DNA of 64,000 nt from Bordetella petrii (GTDB lineage: Bacteria > Pseudomonadota > Gammaproteobacteria > Burkholderiales > Burkholderiaceae_B), in contig NC_010170.1 in NCBI RefSeq assembly GCF_000067205.1, positions 1,674,001 to 1,738,000 of the forward strand, given 5' to 3'. The position numbers were made by a program, and so were the translations under genes. Positions 1 through 9,110 of this stretch are shown here, piece by piece. Every line of letters starts with the position of its first letter. Position 1 is the first letter of the stretch. The notes beneath the pieces were generated by a model. That model ran no database searches, was not told the DNA's origin, and saw only the letters and a program-made list of their open reading frames with translations.

Positions 1-2
1 TC

Positions 3-1169
3 AGGCAGGCCGCAAAGGGCGCCGGGAAGCCCGCGTCGTCGCTGAGGGAGATGCACGATTTCAGCAAACAGGCGTTGCGCAAATCCTATCTGTATTCCGT
101 GCATTATCAGCAGGGCGTTGCCAGGGTGGGCGAACATCGGGCAATCGAGATCCGGAACCGGGTATTGCAGAAGTACCGTCTGAACAAGCGGCTCAGCCAG
201 ATGGATCTGACCGGCGCGGATTTGTCGGGCCTGGATCTCAGCGGCGCGGATTTCTCGGGCGCCTGGATGGAGAGGGTGGACCTGTCCAACACCAACCTGG
301 CTGGCGCGCTGTTCGATGAAACCGTGTTGGCGCGCGGCGTATTTGCCCACGCCAACCTGGAGGGCGCGCAACTCAAGCGTTGCAATATCAGTGAAGCGAG
401 TTTTGAACAGGCGTCGCTCAAGCAGGCGGAGTTGTCGGAGCTGATATGCGAAACCACGACGACGTTCGTCGATTGCGATTTCAGCGGCAGCCTGTTGAAC
501 GACTTTGACTCGCAGCATATGCGCTTCTTGCGCACGGGTTTCCACGGCGCGCGCATGCGCGACGTCAGCTTCGAGTCCGCCCGGTTCGAGCAGTGCGCGC
601 TGCATAACGTGGTGCTCGACAAAGTCGATTTCGAAGATTCTGTCTGCCAGGATGTCGAGATACTGGATTCGTCGATCATCAGCTCTACGGTAACGAATAC
701 GTCTTTCCTGCGGACCCGTATCGAGAAGTCGGTCATGCAGAAGGCCACCTTCACCGAGGACGTGAAATTCGAAGAGTCCGCGATCGAAAACACCCAGCTG
801 GTTCAATGCATGTTCCGCGAGGTCAAGTTCACCAAAATGAGCCTGGCCGGATCGCAGTTCGAGCAATGCGATTTTTCATTGGCAGACCTGCGCGGTTGCG
901 ACTTGAGGCGCATCGCCACGCCCTCATCCATGTTCGTTCGCACCAATTTCAACGAAGCTGATTTGACGGGAAGCAACTTGATTCAGGGTAATTTCCAGAA
1001 ATCCACGTTCCTGGGCTCGAAGCTGTCGGGGTGCAATTTCTTTCGCGCCGACATGTCGGAAACCATCCTGGACCCCGCCACGAAAACTGACCGGACCTAT
1101 GTCCGTCGCACCAGGCTGGCGCCGTTCAGCGACAAGTCCGTCGCCCTGGGGGAGACCGGCGATGCGTGA
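3..1169 (+). CDS. Pentapeptide-repeat protein, probably 5'-partial at the window edge
   Basis: The reading frame stays open from base 3, so the protein probably begins left of the window; the first ATG inside it is at 51, but the purine-rich GAGGGAG touches that ATG and is too close to be a proper ribosome site. From about residue 50 after that ATG the chain is made of A(D/N)LXX-type five-residue repeats (for example ADLSGLDLSGADFSGA), which fold as a right-handed quadrilateral beta-helix. There is no signal peptide or membrane segment in the visible part. The family often provides a scaffold or mimic surface; no enzymatic role can be read. The downstream gene overlaps by 8 nt, so they are co-translated. 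In some type VI secretion accessory loci such repeats are fused behind a DUF2169 domain, which would fit a missing N-terminus; that is inference. Confidence 0.8.
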   Translation, partial: RQAAKGAGKPASSLREMHDFSKQALRKSYLYSVHYQQGVARVGEHRAIEIRNRVLQKYRLNKRLSQMDLTGADLSGLDLSGADFSGAWMERVDLSNTNLAGALFDETVLARGVFAHANLEGAQLKRCNISEASFEQASLKQAELSELICETTTTFVDCDFSGSLLNDFDSQHMRFLRTGFHGARMRDVSFESARFEQCALHNVVLDKVDFEDSVCQDVEILDSSIISSTVTNTSFLRTRIEKSVMQKATFTEDVKFEESAIENTQLVQCMFREVKFTKMSLAGSQFEQCDFSLADLRGCDLRRIATPSSMFVRTNFNEADLTGSNLIQGNFQKSTFLGSKLSGCNFFRADMSETILDPATKTDRTYVRRTRLAPFSDKSVALGETGDA

Positions 1170-2211
1170 AGCCAAGGCGCTGCTGCTCAGCAAGGCCGAT
1201 ACGCTCGAGACCATGCAGGATCTCGACCTGCGCGGCGAGGTATTCGAAGGAGACACGCTCAGCGGCATGGTGTTCTATCGGGTTGACTTCTCGTCGGCGT
1301 ACTTTGCCAAGGTCGAGTTCAAGGATTGCATCTTTGTGGAGTGCCTTTTCGCCGATTCATACTCGGTCGATACCGATTTTTCTGGAACCACATTTCAACA
1401 GTGCGATTTTGAACGGGCGCGCGCCGAGAAATGCACATTCCATGGGACGAGTTTCTCGGGCGCCAAGCTGGTGGCGGCGGTTTTCAAGTCATGCAGTTTC
1501 CGGGAGTTCGAACTGAGCGACTGCGATGCCCAGGGCCTGGCGCTGGCCGGCCACGAGATGATCGGCTCGAACATCATCGACACCCGGCTGGACAAGGCGG
1601 ACCTGAGCTATACCGATTTGTCCAGATCAGTGCTTTACGAACTCGACCTGCGCACGACTCGTCTGCAGGGGGCAATCTTGAAAGATCTGGCGCTGTCCGG
1701 CTGCAACGTGTCGGGCCAGAATTTTTCCGGACAGGAACTGTCCGGCTCCCAGTTCAATGAAGCCGTCATCAGCGATGCCGATTTTTCGGAAGCGCGGCTG
1801 GCCATGTGCAACTTCGGGGATAGCAAGATTGAGAATTCCAATTTCCTGGAGGCGGATGCGCGCAATTGCGTGTTCGTCAACGCCACCATCCGCGAGTCCG
1901 TTTTCAGCGGCGCCATATTGGCGCAGTCGCTCTGGAATGGCGCCTTGCTGTCGAAAACGAATTTCAGCTATGCTGACCTCAGCATGAGCGTCTTCAATCG
2001 CGCGACCGTGGACGAGTGCTATTTCGTGGGCACGAACCTCGAAAATGCCGATTTGTCGTATTCCAGGCTCGAGCGCTGCAATTTCGACGATGTCGGCCTG
2101 AACCGCACCAAGTTCCATCGGGCGATAACCGATTCCACTTCCATCAAGACGCGCCACGGCGCGATCGAGAAAGACGAAGAGTTGTTCGCGGCAGAAATCT
2201 GGCGCGTTTGA
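1162..2211 (+). CDS. Pentapeptide-repeat protein
   Basis: A 349-residue protein starting at ATG 1162 inside the end of the previous gene (8-nt overlap), which favours translational coupling. Nearly the whole length is pentapeptide repeat of the F/L-centred type (DFSGTTFQQCDF, ADLSYTDLSRSVLYELDL, NLENADLSYSRL), predicting a long right-handed beta-helix. Cysteine is unusually frequent at repeat positions. There is no catalytic motif, signal peptide or membrane span. Tandem pentapeptide genes followed by small membrane proteins suggest one functional unit, possibly a type VI effector or adaptor locus, but no secretion-core gene lies in the window. Confidence 0.85.
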   Translation: MREAKALLLSKADTLETMQDLDLRGEVFEGDTLSGMVFYRVDFSSAYFAKVEFKDCIFVECLFADSYSVDTDFSGTTFQQCDFERARAEKCTFHGTSFSGAKLVAAVFKSCSFREFELSDCDAQGLALAGHEMIGSNIIDTRLDKADLSYTDLSRSVLYELDLRTTRLQGAILKDLALSGCNVSGQNFSGQELSGSQFNEAVISDADFSEARLAMCNFGDSKIENSNFLEADARNCVFVNATIRESVFSGAILAQSLWNGALLSKTNFSYADLSMSVFNRATVDECYFVGTNLENADLSYSRLERCNFDDVGLNRTKFHRAITDSTSIKTRHGAIEKDEELFAAEIWRV

Positions 2212-2225
2212 TCAAGGAGATTGCT

Positions 2226-2594
2226 ATGCCGTTCTGGGGATGCATGGGCTCTGGCAAGAGCATCGGTTTGGGGCCGTACATGACAGGCCCGTCCAAGAAT
2301 GAAATGTGGAGCTGCATGAAGCTGCCCACCACTAACGTGTTCATTCAGAACAAGCCGGCCCACAATATCTATTCGGTTGCCCCCATTACCATCGACATGC
2401 CGACCAGCGTGGTGGGCGTGGCCTCGGGCACCTTGTTCATGCTGGGTGCGACGATCGCGCTGTTTTCCGTCACTGTGATCGCCTGCGGCGGAGTGGTGAT
2501 CCGCTGGCTGTGCCTGGCGTTGCAGAATCTATGGAATACGCTGGGCATCTACCTGAAAATGGACCAGAAAAAAGTACTGGTGCTGGCTCCCTGA
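2226..2594 (+). CDS. Hypothetical small membrane protein
   Basis: A 122-residue protein starting at ATG 2226, preceded by AAGGAGA about 7 nt upstream and 14 nt after the previous stop, so it belongs to the same operon. The N-terminal half is rich in Gly, Met, Pro and Cys (MPFWGCMGSGKSIGLGPYM) and has no recognisable fold. Residues about 58-95 form one long or two short hydrophobic membrane segments (GVASGTLFMLGATIALFSV and following). It ends with a short basic tail. It is not a PAAR or DUF4150 protein by inspection. Function unknown; position suggests a partner of the pentapeptide proteins or of the next membrane protein. Confidence 0.6.
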   Translation: MPFWGCMGSGKSIGLGPYMTGPSKNEMWSCMKLPTTNVFIQNKPAHNIYSVAPITIDMPTSVVGVASGTLFMLGATIALFSVTVIACGGVVIRWLCLALQNLWNTLGIYLKMDQKKVLVLAP

Positions 2595-2629
2595 GCGGCA
2601 TTGCCGCGTTATTCCGACCTGAGGCGCTT

Positions 2630-3112
2630 GTGGTTTACCGGCTGTTCATCACGGTGTTGGCGGTGCTGTGCATGGTCGCGGGGGCCGTGGCGCTGGGCTT
2701 GTGCGTTTACTTCGCGATCAAGATCGAAATGTTCACGCAGTACCCCTATTATTTGGGCGCATCGGCCATCCTCTATTACACCGGCCACATGCTGTGGCTG
2801 TATCGGACTCATATTGCCGCGAATGTTGCGCGTGAGATCACCCGCAATGGGCAGTCGGCCACAGGCGAGGTCATGGCGGTCGAATCGCTGGGGTATATCG
2901 AAGATTATCCCGAGCAGCAGTGGTACAAGGTGCAGCTGAGCGTTGTTCCCGACGACGGCGGCCAACAGCGATTCATGGCCGATGTCATCCAGCTGTTCCA
3001 CGAGAACGCCCTGGCTTTCCTGCGCGTGGGCAACCGAGTGCCCGTGAAGTATGAGCTCGACACCCACCGGACCTTGTTGGTGGGCGAACACACCTTCGCG
3101 CAGATTAAATAA
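2630..3112 (+). CDS. DUF3592-like membrane protein
   Basis: The start is uncertain. GTG 2630 has GAGG about 7 nt upstream and gives a 160-residue protein that begins directly with a membrane segment; ATG 2510 is also open but overlaps the previous gene by 85 nt, and CTG 2591 overlaps its stop codon. Two membrane helices (about residues 5-30 and 42-60) are followed by a soluble beta-rich domain containing GQSATGEVMAVESLG and ending in VKYELDTHRTLLVGEHTF, a pattern typical of DUF3592 proteins (small beta-barrel after two helices). It is the last gene of the left-hand cluster. Function unknown. Confidence 0.6.
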   Translation: MVYRLFITVLAVLCMVAGAVALGLCVYFAIKIEMFTQYPYYLGASAILYYTGHMLWLYRTHIAANVAREITRNGQSATGEVMAVESLGYIEDYPEQQWYKVQLSVVPDDGGQQRFMADVIQLFHENALAFLRVGNRVPVKYELDTHRTLLVGEHTFAQIK

Positions 3113-3232
3113 TGCAAGCCGCCCGGCACGGCGGCCATCCTGTCCGCCGAGTACGCCGGCGTTACTGAACAAAAGCCAGCCAAGAATGGTATGCGGTTCG
3201 CCAGGACGAGCATCCCGCCGTCCCGGCGCGAA

Positions 3233-3874
3233 TCAACGGCGGCGTTGGGCGCGCATGCCGTCCGGCCGGCGTTTGCGCATGAACGCCACCAACAGTCCGC
3301 CGCCCAGCAGCACCGAGGCGGCCGTCCCGATGATCAGCCCGGTCTGCTGGCCATTTTGCAACGCGCCCACACCGCGCGCCGTAAAGAAACCGGGCGCCAG
3401 CATCAGCGGCAGCCAGACCAGCGCCGACAGTGTATTGGCCAACTGGAAGCGCACCTGGCCCATGCCCATGATGCCCGCCACGGTGGGGATAGTGCTGCGC
3501 ACCGGCCCCAGGAAGCGACCGATGAGCACCGATGCAAAGCCGTAGCGTTTGAAAAACAGCCGCGCGCGCGCCACGGCGCTGCGCTGGGTATTGAAAGGCC
3601 AGCGGCGCAGCAGCCCGGGGCCCAGCCAGCGACCCGCCCAGTACGACAGGGCATCGCCCACGACGGCGCCGGCGATCCCCCACGCCAGCACCGTCCAGGG
3701 CGACAGCGTACCCGCGCCGATCAGCCCGCCGGTCAGCAGCATCAGCGCCGTGGCGGGAATGAACAGGCCTACCAAGATCAGCGATTCGCCGAGTGTCAGC
3801 AGAAAAGTGATCGGCCCGGCCCAGTCGTGGTTGGCCTGGATGAACTGGCTGATTCGGTCGAGATAGGCGTCCAT
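3233..3874 (-). CDS. DedA family membrane protein
   Basis: A 213-residue integral membrane protein of the DedA/Tvp38 superfamily, which in several bacteria acts in lipid-carrier recycling (undecaprenyl phosphate flipping) and in maintaining proton motive force. Characteristic features are ESLILVGLFIPATALM in the first re-entrant region and GRFLGPVRSTIPTVAGIMGM, which contains the conserved Arg-rich GRF..PVR motif, followed by C-terminal helices and a basic tail. ATG 3874 (MDAYLDRI) fits the family N-terminus; an upstream ATG at 3904 would add ten residues and neither has a strong ribosome site. It stands alone, convergent with the upstream cluster. Confidence 0.85.
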   Translation of the reverse strand: MDAYLDRISQFIQANHDWAGPITFLLTLGESLILVGLFIPATALMLLTGGLIGAGTLSPWTVLAWGIAGAVVGDALSYWAGRWLGPGLLRRWPFNTQRSAVARARLFFKRYGFASVLIGRFLGPVRSTIPTVAGIMGMGQVRFQLANTLSALVWLPLMLAPGFFTARGVGALQNGQQTGLIIGTAASVLLGGGLLVAFMRKRRPDGMRAQRRR

Positions 3875-3934
3875 GCGTAGAAAAGAGAAGCAGACGCCGG
3901 CCATGTTACCGCACCGGCTGGCGCCCGCCCGGGC

Positions 3935-4558
3935 TTAATGCTTGCCGCGCAGCATGTCGTCGCGCGCATGCTCGGCGCGCGACGCGCCAATCGCGGTTTC
4001 CACCTGTTTCACTTCTTCCGGCGGCGGCAGCACGGCGGGCAGCCCGAGCGACTCGATCCACAGTTCGCGGGTCCAGCCCTTGGTGTGATACAGGTGATGG
4101 TCTTCGTCTTTTTCCACCGCCTCGAACGCCTGCTGCAAGACCTTGGCCTGGGTTCCGGTGGTCTTTTCGGCCAGCAGGCCGATCAGTTCCCAGTTCAGGT
4201 GGTCTTTGGTCTCGGCCAGCACCACGCATTCCGCCGCCACGAGCTGCGCGGCGGCGGGGTTGCCCTGCGCCTTGGCCAGCTCGATGGCCTTCACGAGCGA
4301 CTCGCCGTGGTGGGCCACGATTTCCCGCGACGGCACCTGGGCCTGCGGGTCGAGTCCCAGTTGCTCGAATACGGTCAGCAATACCTGGCGGTGCGTGGTC
4401 GTTTCTTCCAGGTAGCCTTCCCATTCTTCTTTCAGGTCGTCATTGATAGCACAGCTGATTGCCGCCTCGTACACCTTGATGCCCCCCATTTCCGTCTCCA
4501 GGGCCTGGTAGAGCAGGTCGTGTGTCTGTTGCGTGTCGCTGGTATGCGCTTTGGCCAT
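3935..4558 (-). CDS. Ferritin-like domain protein
   Basis: A 207-residue, mostly helical acidic protein. ATG 4558 is chosen because GGAGAA lies 7-8 nt before it; the frame is open further upstream. Four helices carry E and E-H pairs consistent with a ferritin-like di-iron or haem-binding bundle: ETEMGGIKVYE, EETTTHRQ, ETKDHLNWE and EKDEDHHLYH. The tail is PPPEEVKQVE-rich and may be disordered. Such stand-alone ferritin-like proteins are usually iron- or stress-related; the exact reaction cannot be stated. Iron ligation is inferred from spacing only. Confidence 0.65.
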   Translation of the reverse strand: MAKAHTSDTQQTHDLLYQALETEMGGIKVYEAAISCAINDDLKEEWEGYLEETTTHRQVLLTVFEQLGLDPQAQVPSREIVAHHGESLVKAIELAKAQGNPAAAQLVAAECVVLAETKDHLNWELIGLLAEKTTGTQAKVLQQAFEAVEKDEDHHLYHTKGWTRELWIESLGLPAVLPPPEEVKQVETAIGASRAEHARDDMLRGKH

Positions 4559-4704
4559 TTCTGTTCTCCGGGAAAATGACGGATTGCCGTCCGGGATGCT
4601 TGAGGAAAGCACACCCTAGCAAGCCGCATGCCCGGCTCGCCGGCGCGGCGGTGGAACAGGAAGGGGGAGGAGGGAGGTTCAACGGCGCAGGGCGCGGCCG
4701 GGAA

Positions 4705-4789
4705 TGGTGCACCCACCCGGAATCGAACCGGGACGCCTTGCGGCGAGAGATTTTAAGTCTCTTGCGTCTACCAATTTCGCCATGGGTGC
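4705..4789 (-). tRNA. tRNA-Leu (anticodon UAA)
   Basis: The reverse complement folds as a class II tRNA: acceptor stem GCACCCA/TGGGTGC, D-arm AAATTGGTAGAC, anticodon loop CTTAAAA with TAA anticodon, a long variable arm and the T-loop GGTTCGATTCC. The CCA end is encoded (TGG at 4705-4707 on the plus strand). Length 85 nt. Confidence 0.96.
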
Positions 4790-4800
4790 GGGGCAATGGC

Positions 4801-4890
4801 TGGCGGAAGCGGTGGGATTCGAACCCACGAAGGGCGCAAACCCTTGCCGGTTTTCAAGACCGGTGCCTTCAACCACTCGGCCACGCTTCC
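4801..4890 (-). tRNA. tRNA-Ser (anticodon UGA)
   Basis: The reverse complement begins GGAAGCG and ends CGCTTCCGCCA, giving a perfect 7-bp acceptor stem, G discriminator and encoded CCA. The D-arm is GCCGAGTGGTTGAAGGC, the anticodon loop CTTGAAA carries TGA, a long variable arm follows, and the T-loop is GGTTCGAATCC. Length 90 nt. It lies 11 bp from tRNA-Leu(UAA) on the same strand, probably one transcript with Ser first. Confidence 0.96.
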
Positions 4891-5015
4891 GTCTTGTGTC
4901 GACGGTAATGGTACCGCGACAGGAAAGTCCGGGCCGTGGACATGAACGCCGCGCGGCCGGTTTGGATATTCCGTAAAGGGCGCAATAATAATCTATTTGA
5001 TCCTGGAGGCGTGAT

Positions 5016-5993
5016 ATGCGAGCTGTAGAGATATCCCAACCTGGCGGCCCCGAAGTCCTGGTGCCGGCCGATCGCCCCATGCCCGAGCCGGGCGCGGGCG
5101 AAGTGCTTATCAAGGTTGCAGCCGCGGGCATCAACCGTCCCGACGTCTTCCAGCGCAAGGGCAATTACGCGCCGCCTCCGGGCGCATCCGACCTGCCGGG
5201 CCTGGAACTGGCCGGTGAAATCGTCGGCGGCGACGCCGCGGCGGGCGGGTTCTCGGTGGGCGACAAGGTCTGCGCCCTGGTGGCGGGCGGCGGCTACGCC
5301 GAATACTGCGTCGCTCCGGTCGCGCAGTGCCTGCCCATTCCCAAGGGCCTGTCCGAAATCGAGGCCGCTGGCCTGCCCGAAACCTACTTCACGGTCTGGA
5401 GCAACGTATTCGACCGCGGCGCCCTGCAAGACGGCGAAAGCCTGCTGGTGCATGGCGGCGCCAGCGGCATCGGCACCACGGCCATTCAGCTGGCCCGCGC
5501 CATGGGCAACACCGTCTACGCCACCGTGGGCAGCGACGAACGCGCGCGCGCGGTCGAGGCGCTGGGCGCGGCGCGCGGCATTAATTACAAGACGCAGGAT
5601 TTCGTCCAGGAAGTGCGCGACGCCACCGGCGGCAAGGGCGTCAATGTGATCCTGGACATGGTGGCGGGCGAATACATCAACCGCAACATGAAATGCCTGG
5701 CCGATGACGGCCGCATCGTGGTCATTGCCCTGCTGGGCGGCGCCCGTGCCGAGGTCGACTGCAACCAGATTCTGCGCCGCCGCCTCACGCTTACCGGCTC
5801 TACGCTGCGCCCGCGTCCGGTGGCCTTCAAGGCCGCCATCGCCCGCGCCCTGCGCGAGCGCGTGTGGCCCTTGCTGGAGCAGGGCGCCATCAAGCCTATC
5901 GTGCACGCCACCTTCCCGCTGGAGCAGGCGGCCGCGGCGCACGCCATGATGGAAGCCGGCGAGAACATCGGCAAAATCATCCTTACCGTGTAA
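5016..5993 (+). CDS. NAD(P)H quinone oxidoreductase, MDR superfamily (PIG3/Qor-like)
   Basis: A 325-residue cytosolic medium-chain dehydrogenase/reductase without the structural zinc lobe. The N-terminal GroES-like domain contains GINRPDVFQRKGNY and PGLELAGE; the Rossmann domain contains LLVHGGASGIGTTAIQLA, the nucleotide-binding loop typical of NADPH-dependent quinone oxidoreductases of the TP53I3/PIG3 group. Length matches the family. GGAGG lies about 9 nt before the ATG. It precedes tpiA on the same strand by 95 nt and may be separately expressed. Substrate is unproven; quinones or enones are usual. Confidence 0.9.
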   Translation: MRAVEISQPGGPEVLVPADRPMPEPGAGEVLIKVAAAGINRPDVFQRKGNYAPPPGASDLPGLELAGEIVGGDAAAGGFSVGDKVCALVAGGGYAEYCVAPVAQCLPIPKGLSEIEAAGLPETYFTVWSNVFDRGALQDGESLLVHGGASGIGTTAIQLARAMGNTVYATVGSDERARAVEALGAARGINYKTQDFVQEVRDATGGKGVNVILDMVAGEYINRNMKCLADDGRIVVIALLGGARAEVDCNQILRRRLTLTGSTLRPRPVAFKAAIARALRERVWPLLEQGAIKPIVHATFPLEQAAAAHAMMEAGENIGKIILTV

Positions 5994-6088
5994 CAGAGCG
6001 GTCGCCGGGGCAGCGTATTTCCTGGTAAACAGGATACAATCTTTGGTTTGACCCGGATTTTGTCCGGGCCGACCCCTATCATTGCGCC

Positions 6089-6835
<747 letters not shown>

Positions 6836-6851
6836 GTTTCCGGAGTCTTCA

Positions 6852-7388
6852 ATGTCTATGACCCTCACTCTCCTGCTGGTCGTACAGGTGCTGTCCGCCC
6901 TGGCGATCATCGTCCTGGTCCTGCTGCAGCAGGGCAAGGGCGCCGACATGGGCTCGGCCTTCGGCAGCGGTTCCGCCGGCAGCCTGTTCGGCGCTACCGG
7001 GGCGGCCAACTTCCTGTCGCGCACCACCAAGTGGGCGGCCGTGGTGTTCTTCGCCAGCACGCTGGGCCTGGCCTACGTCAGCCATAAAGGTTCGTCGTCC
7101 GCCGGCTCGGTCGAGTCGGGCGTAATGCAAGACTTCCCGGCTGACCGTTCCGTGCCGCAAGTGCCGGGCGCCGCCAACAGCGGCTCGTCGGTGCCGCAAA
7201 GCGCGCCGGCCCAGCCCGATGCCTCGGTGCCCCAGGCGCCGGCCGCCCAGCCGCAGTCCGAGTCCAAGCCTGCCGACGTTCCGGCCGCTCCTGCCGCGCA
7301 GCCGTCGGCGGAAAAACCGGCCGAACAGCCCGCTGAAAAGCCGGCCGAGACGCCGGCCACGCCGGAAGCGCCGAAGCCCGCTCAGTAA
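6852..7388 (+). CDS. secG: Preprotein translocase subunit SecG with extended C-terminal tail
   Basis: The non-essential SecG subunit of the SecYEG channel in the inner membrane. ATG 6852 gives MSMTLTLLLVVQVLSAL as first membrane helix, then the conserved cytoplasmic loop LLQQGKGADMGSAFGSG, FGATGAANFLSR, and a second helix ending near residue 80. The core is normal, but the protein is 178 residues because of a tail of about 95 residues rich in Ala, Pro, Glu, Lys and Gln (repeated EKPAEQPAEKPAE). SecG proteins are usually 75-130 residues. The tail is probably disordered. It shares a transcript with tpiA and ends at a strong hairpin terminator. Confidence 0.95.
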   Translation: MSMTLTLLLVVQVLSALAIIVLVLLQQGKGADMGSAFGSGSAGSLFGATGAANFLSRTTKWAAVVFFASTLGLAYVSHKGSSSAGSVESGVMQDFPADRSVPQVPGAANSGSSVPQSAPAQPDASVPQAPAAQPQSESKPADVPAAPAAQPSAEKPAEQPAEKPAETPATPEAPKPAQ

Positions 7389-7409
7389 CGCGGCTCGCCA
7401 GCAGTCTTC

Positions 7410-7444
7410 AAAACCCGCAGGGCCTACGGCCTTGCGGGTTTTTT
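7410..7444. terminator. Bidirectional intrinsic terminator between secG and the HAD gene
   Basis: The stem AACCCGCAGGGCC-TAC-GGCCTTGCGGGTT (one internal mismatch) is flanked by an A run on the left and T6 on the right, so it can end both the rightward tpiA-secG transcript and the leftward HAD transcript whose stop codon abuts it. Confidence 0.9.
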
Positions 7445-8124
7445 CATGCTGCCTGCGTCAGCAGCGTGGGGAGTTCGCGCATGTCGTGGAATACATGGGC
7501 GACCCCAGCCCGCAGCAGGGCCTGGGTGCTGTCATGGCCCGGGCCGCCCGGGCTGTAGCCAAAAACCGTTGCCCCAGCCGCCACGCCGGCTGTGGCTCCG
7601 GTGACCGTGTCTTCCACCACCGCGCAGCGTTGCGGCGCCACGCCCAGGGCGTCGGCCGCGGTCAGGTAGACGTCGGGGGCGGGTTTGTTGCGGGCCAGGG
7701 CCTGGCCGCTGAAGAAGCGCCCTGCGAAATAGTCGTACACGCCGACTTTGCGCAGTTGCAGCTCTATCTTGACCATATCGGCACCCGATGCCACCGCGAT
7801 ACGCCCGCCGAACAAACCGTGCAGGGCATGTACTGCCTGTGGCGCGCCATCGATGGCCTGCAGGTCTTGCTCCAGGGCTTGGTTGCGCCGGTCGCGGAAT
7901 TCGTCCAGCCATTCTGAAGTCAAGGTAAAGCCGGTGCGCGAATGGATAAGCGCGGCCTCGTCCTTGACCGTCTTGCCAACAAAGATGCGCAGCGCGTCGT
8001 CCTGCGTGATGGACCAGCCCAGCTCGCCCAGCATGGTGGCCAGTACGCGCGCCGTGATCGGCTCGGAATCGACCAGCACGCCATCGCAGTCGAACAGGAC
8101 GGCCTCGAAACGTAAAACGGTCAT
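7444..8124 (-). CDS. HAD-superfamily hydrolase, beta-phosphoglucomutase-like subfamily
   Basis: A 226-residue cytosolic phosphatase or phosphomutase-like enzyme. Motif I is DCDGVLVDSE with nucleophile Asp12 and acid/base Asp14; an alpha-helical cap (about 18-85) places it in subfamily IA; motif II is VASGA, motif III the Lys in ARNKPAPDVY, and motif IV VVEDTVTGATAG. Such enzymes (Gph, YieH, beta-PGM types) dephosphorylate sugar phosphates or phosphoglycolate; the substrate cannot be read. Single gene, convergent with secG and sharing its terminator. Confidence 0.9.
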   Translation of the reverse strand: MTVLRFEAVLFDCDGVLVDSEPITARVLATMLGELGWSITQDDALRIFVGKTVKDEAALIHSRTGFTLTSEWLDEFRDRRNQALEQDLQAIDGAPQAVHALHGLFGGRIAVASGADMVKIELQLRKVGVYDYFAGRFFSGQALARNKPAPDVYLTAADALGVAPQRCAVVEDTVTGATAGVAAGATVFGYSPGGPGHDSTQALLRAGVAHVFHDMRELPTLLTQAA

Positions 8125-8299
8125 GGGGGTGTCTGAAAAAAGTGACAGACCGGGTAGTGTAAAGTCCCGGCCGCCCGAACTTGGCTACCAGCAGGGTAGT
8201 GGAGGCGGGCAATCGTGATAGAATATCGGACTTTGCTGGGGTGGCCTTGAGTGCTGGGCAGCCTTGGCAAGCAGGCGCGACAAGCGCTTGATATACCCA

Positions 8300-8384
8300 G
8301 CCGACGTGGTGGAATTGGTAGACACGCTATCTTGAGGGGGTAGTGGCGAAAGCTGTGCGAGTTCGAGTCTCGCCGTCGGCACCA
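8300..8384 (+). tRNA. tRNA-Leu (anticodon GAG)
   Basis: Class II tRNA of 85 nt: acceptor stem GCCGACG/CGTCGGC, A discriminator and encoded CCA, D-arm GGAATTGGTAGAC, anticodon loop TTGAGGG with GAG anticodon, a long variable arm and T-loop GTTCGAGTC. A hairpin terminator follows 33 nt later. Confidence 0.96.
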
Positions 8385-8417
8385 AGTTGCAGTATCAGGC
8401 AGTACGCAGAAATATAC

Positions 8418-8452
8418 GAAACCCGCGTTTCTTCTAGAGACGGGGGTTTTTT
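8418..8452 (+). terminator. Intrinsic terminator after tRNA-Leu(GAG)
   Basis: AAACCCGCGTTTC-TTCTA-GAGACGGGGGTTTTTT forms an imperfect GC-rich stem (with G-T and one mismatch) followed by six T residues, directly downstream of the tRNA. Confidence 0.8.
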
Positions 8453-8588
8453 GTTGGCTGTGTGTCTCAGGCTCAGTGCCGTACTGGGCCTTGCGGTTGC
8501 AGGACCATTGTCCCGGGAAGCCGATGATGCCGTTTGCCTCGCCTTGTAGATGCTCCGGCAAACGGCATTGTTTGCTTGTTACACCCCC

Positions 8589-9110
8589 CTAGCGCTTGGC
8601 CTGCTCCCCAGGGTTGTTCGCCCGCTCCAGAAAGAGGCGCACCAGGGCATCGGAGTTGTGGTCCAGCCATTCGGCCATCGCGATTTCTTCCTTGAGGATG
8701 CCTGCGCACACCTCGGCGGTTTCGGTGTCGCCCACGTACCGGGCCGCGGCCACCAGTTGCCGATAGGCGGCGACTTCCAGGTTTTCGAAGGCGAAGCTGA
8801 ACATCGCGCCTTTCAGGATTTCATCGGAGGCAAGCGCTCCCGAAAATCCCTGGAACGTTGCCGTGATCTTGCCCGCCAGGTCTTTCAGCGCCGACGTGTC
8901 TCCGCCCCGGCGCTCTATGCACTGGCGTACCAGCCGCTGCTGGCCCCGGGTTTCTTCAATATGGCGTTGAATGCGCTGGTGTACTTCGGGGTAGTTTTCG
9001 ATGCGGCCGGCCATGCTGGTGAGCATGGTTTCGGCCTGTTCTTCCATGGCGTGCGCGTCTCTGAGCCAGTCCATCAGGTGTTCGTCTGCTGGGTTGTTTT
9101 CCTTGTCCAT
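8589..9110 (-). CDS. DUF892 family (YciE/YciF-type) ferritin-like protein
   Basis: A 173-residue helical protein of the YciE/YciF family. The signature LRDAHAMEEQAETML opens helix 1 and HIEETRGQQRLVRQ helix 2, giving an E and E-x2-H like di-metal pattern; FENLEVAAYRQLV and ILKEEIAMAEWL complete the four-helix bundle. Family members are induced by stress in enterobacteria and have di-iron ferritin-like folds. The start is supported by GGAG 6-8 nt before the ATG. It faces away from the small hydrophilic gene at 9261, so both may share a stress-responsive divergent promoter region. Confidence 0.85.
   Translation of the reverse strand: MDKENNPADEHLMDWLRDAHAMEEQAETMLTSMAGRIENYPEVHQRIQRHIEETRGQQRLVRQCIERRGGDTSALKDLAGKITATFQGFSGALASDEILKGAMFSFAFENLEVAAYRQLVAAARYVGDTETAEVCAGILKEEIAMAEWLDHNSDALVRLFLERANNPGEQAKR

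Noticed and set aside
1627..2157. A minus-strand frame of 176 codons opposite the second pentapeptide gene
   Set aside because: The regular five-residue repeat on the plus strand creates a periodic open frame on the other; the antisense product has no independent features.
8300..8384. tRNA-Leu(GAG) as an integration site of a genomic island extending toward nuoA
   Set aside because: No second copy of the tRNA 3' end, no integrase and no compositional break was seen between here and the nuo operon; the genes are ordinary Alcaligenaceae types.
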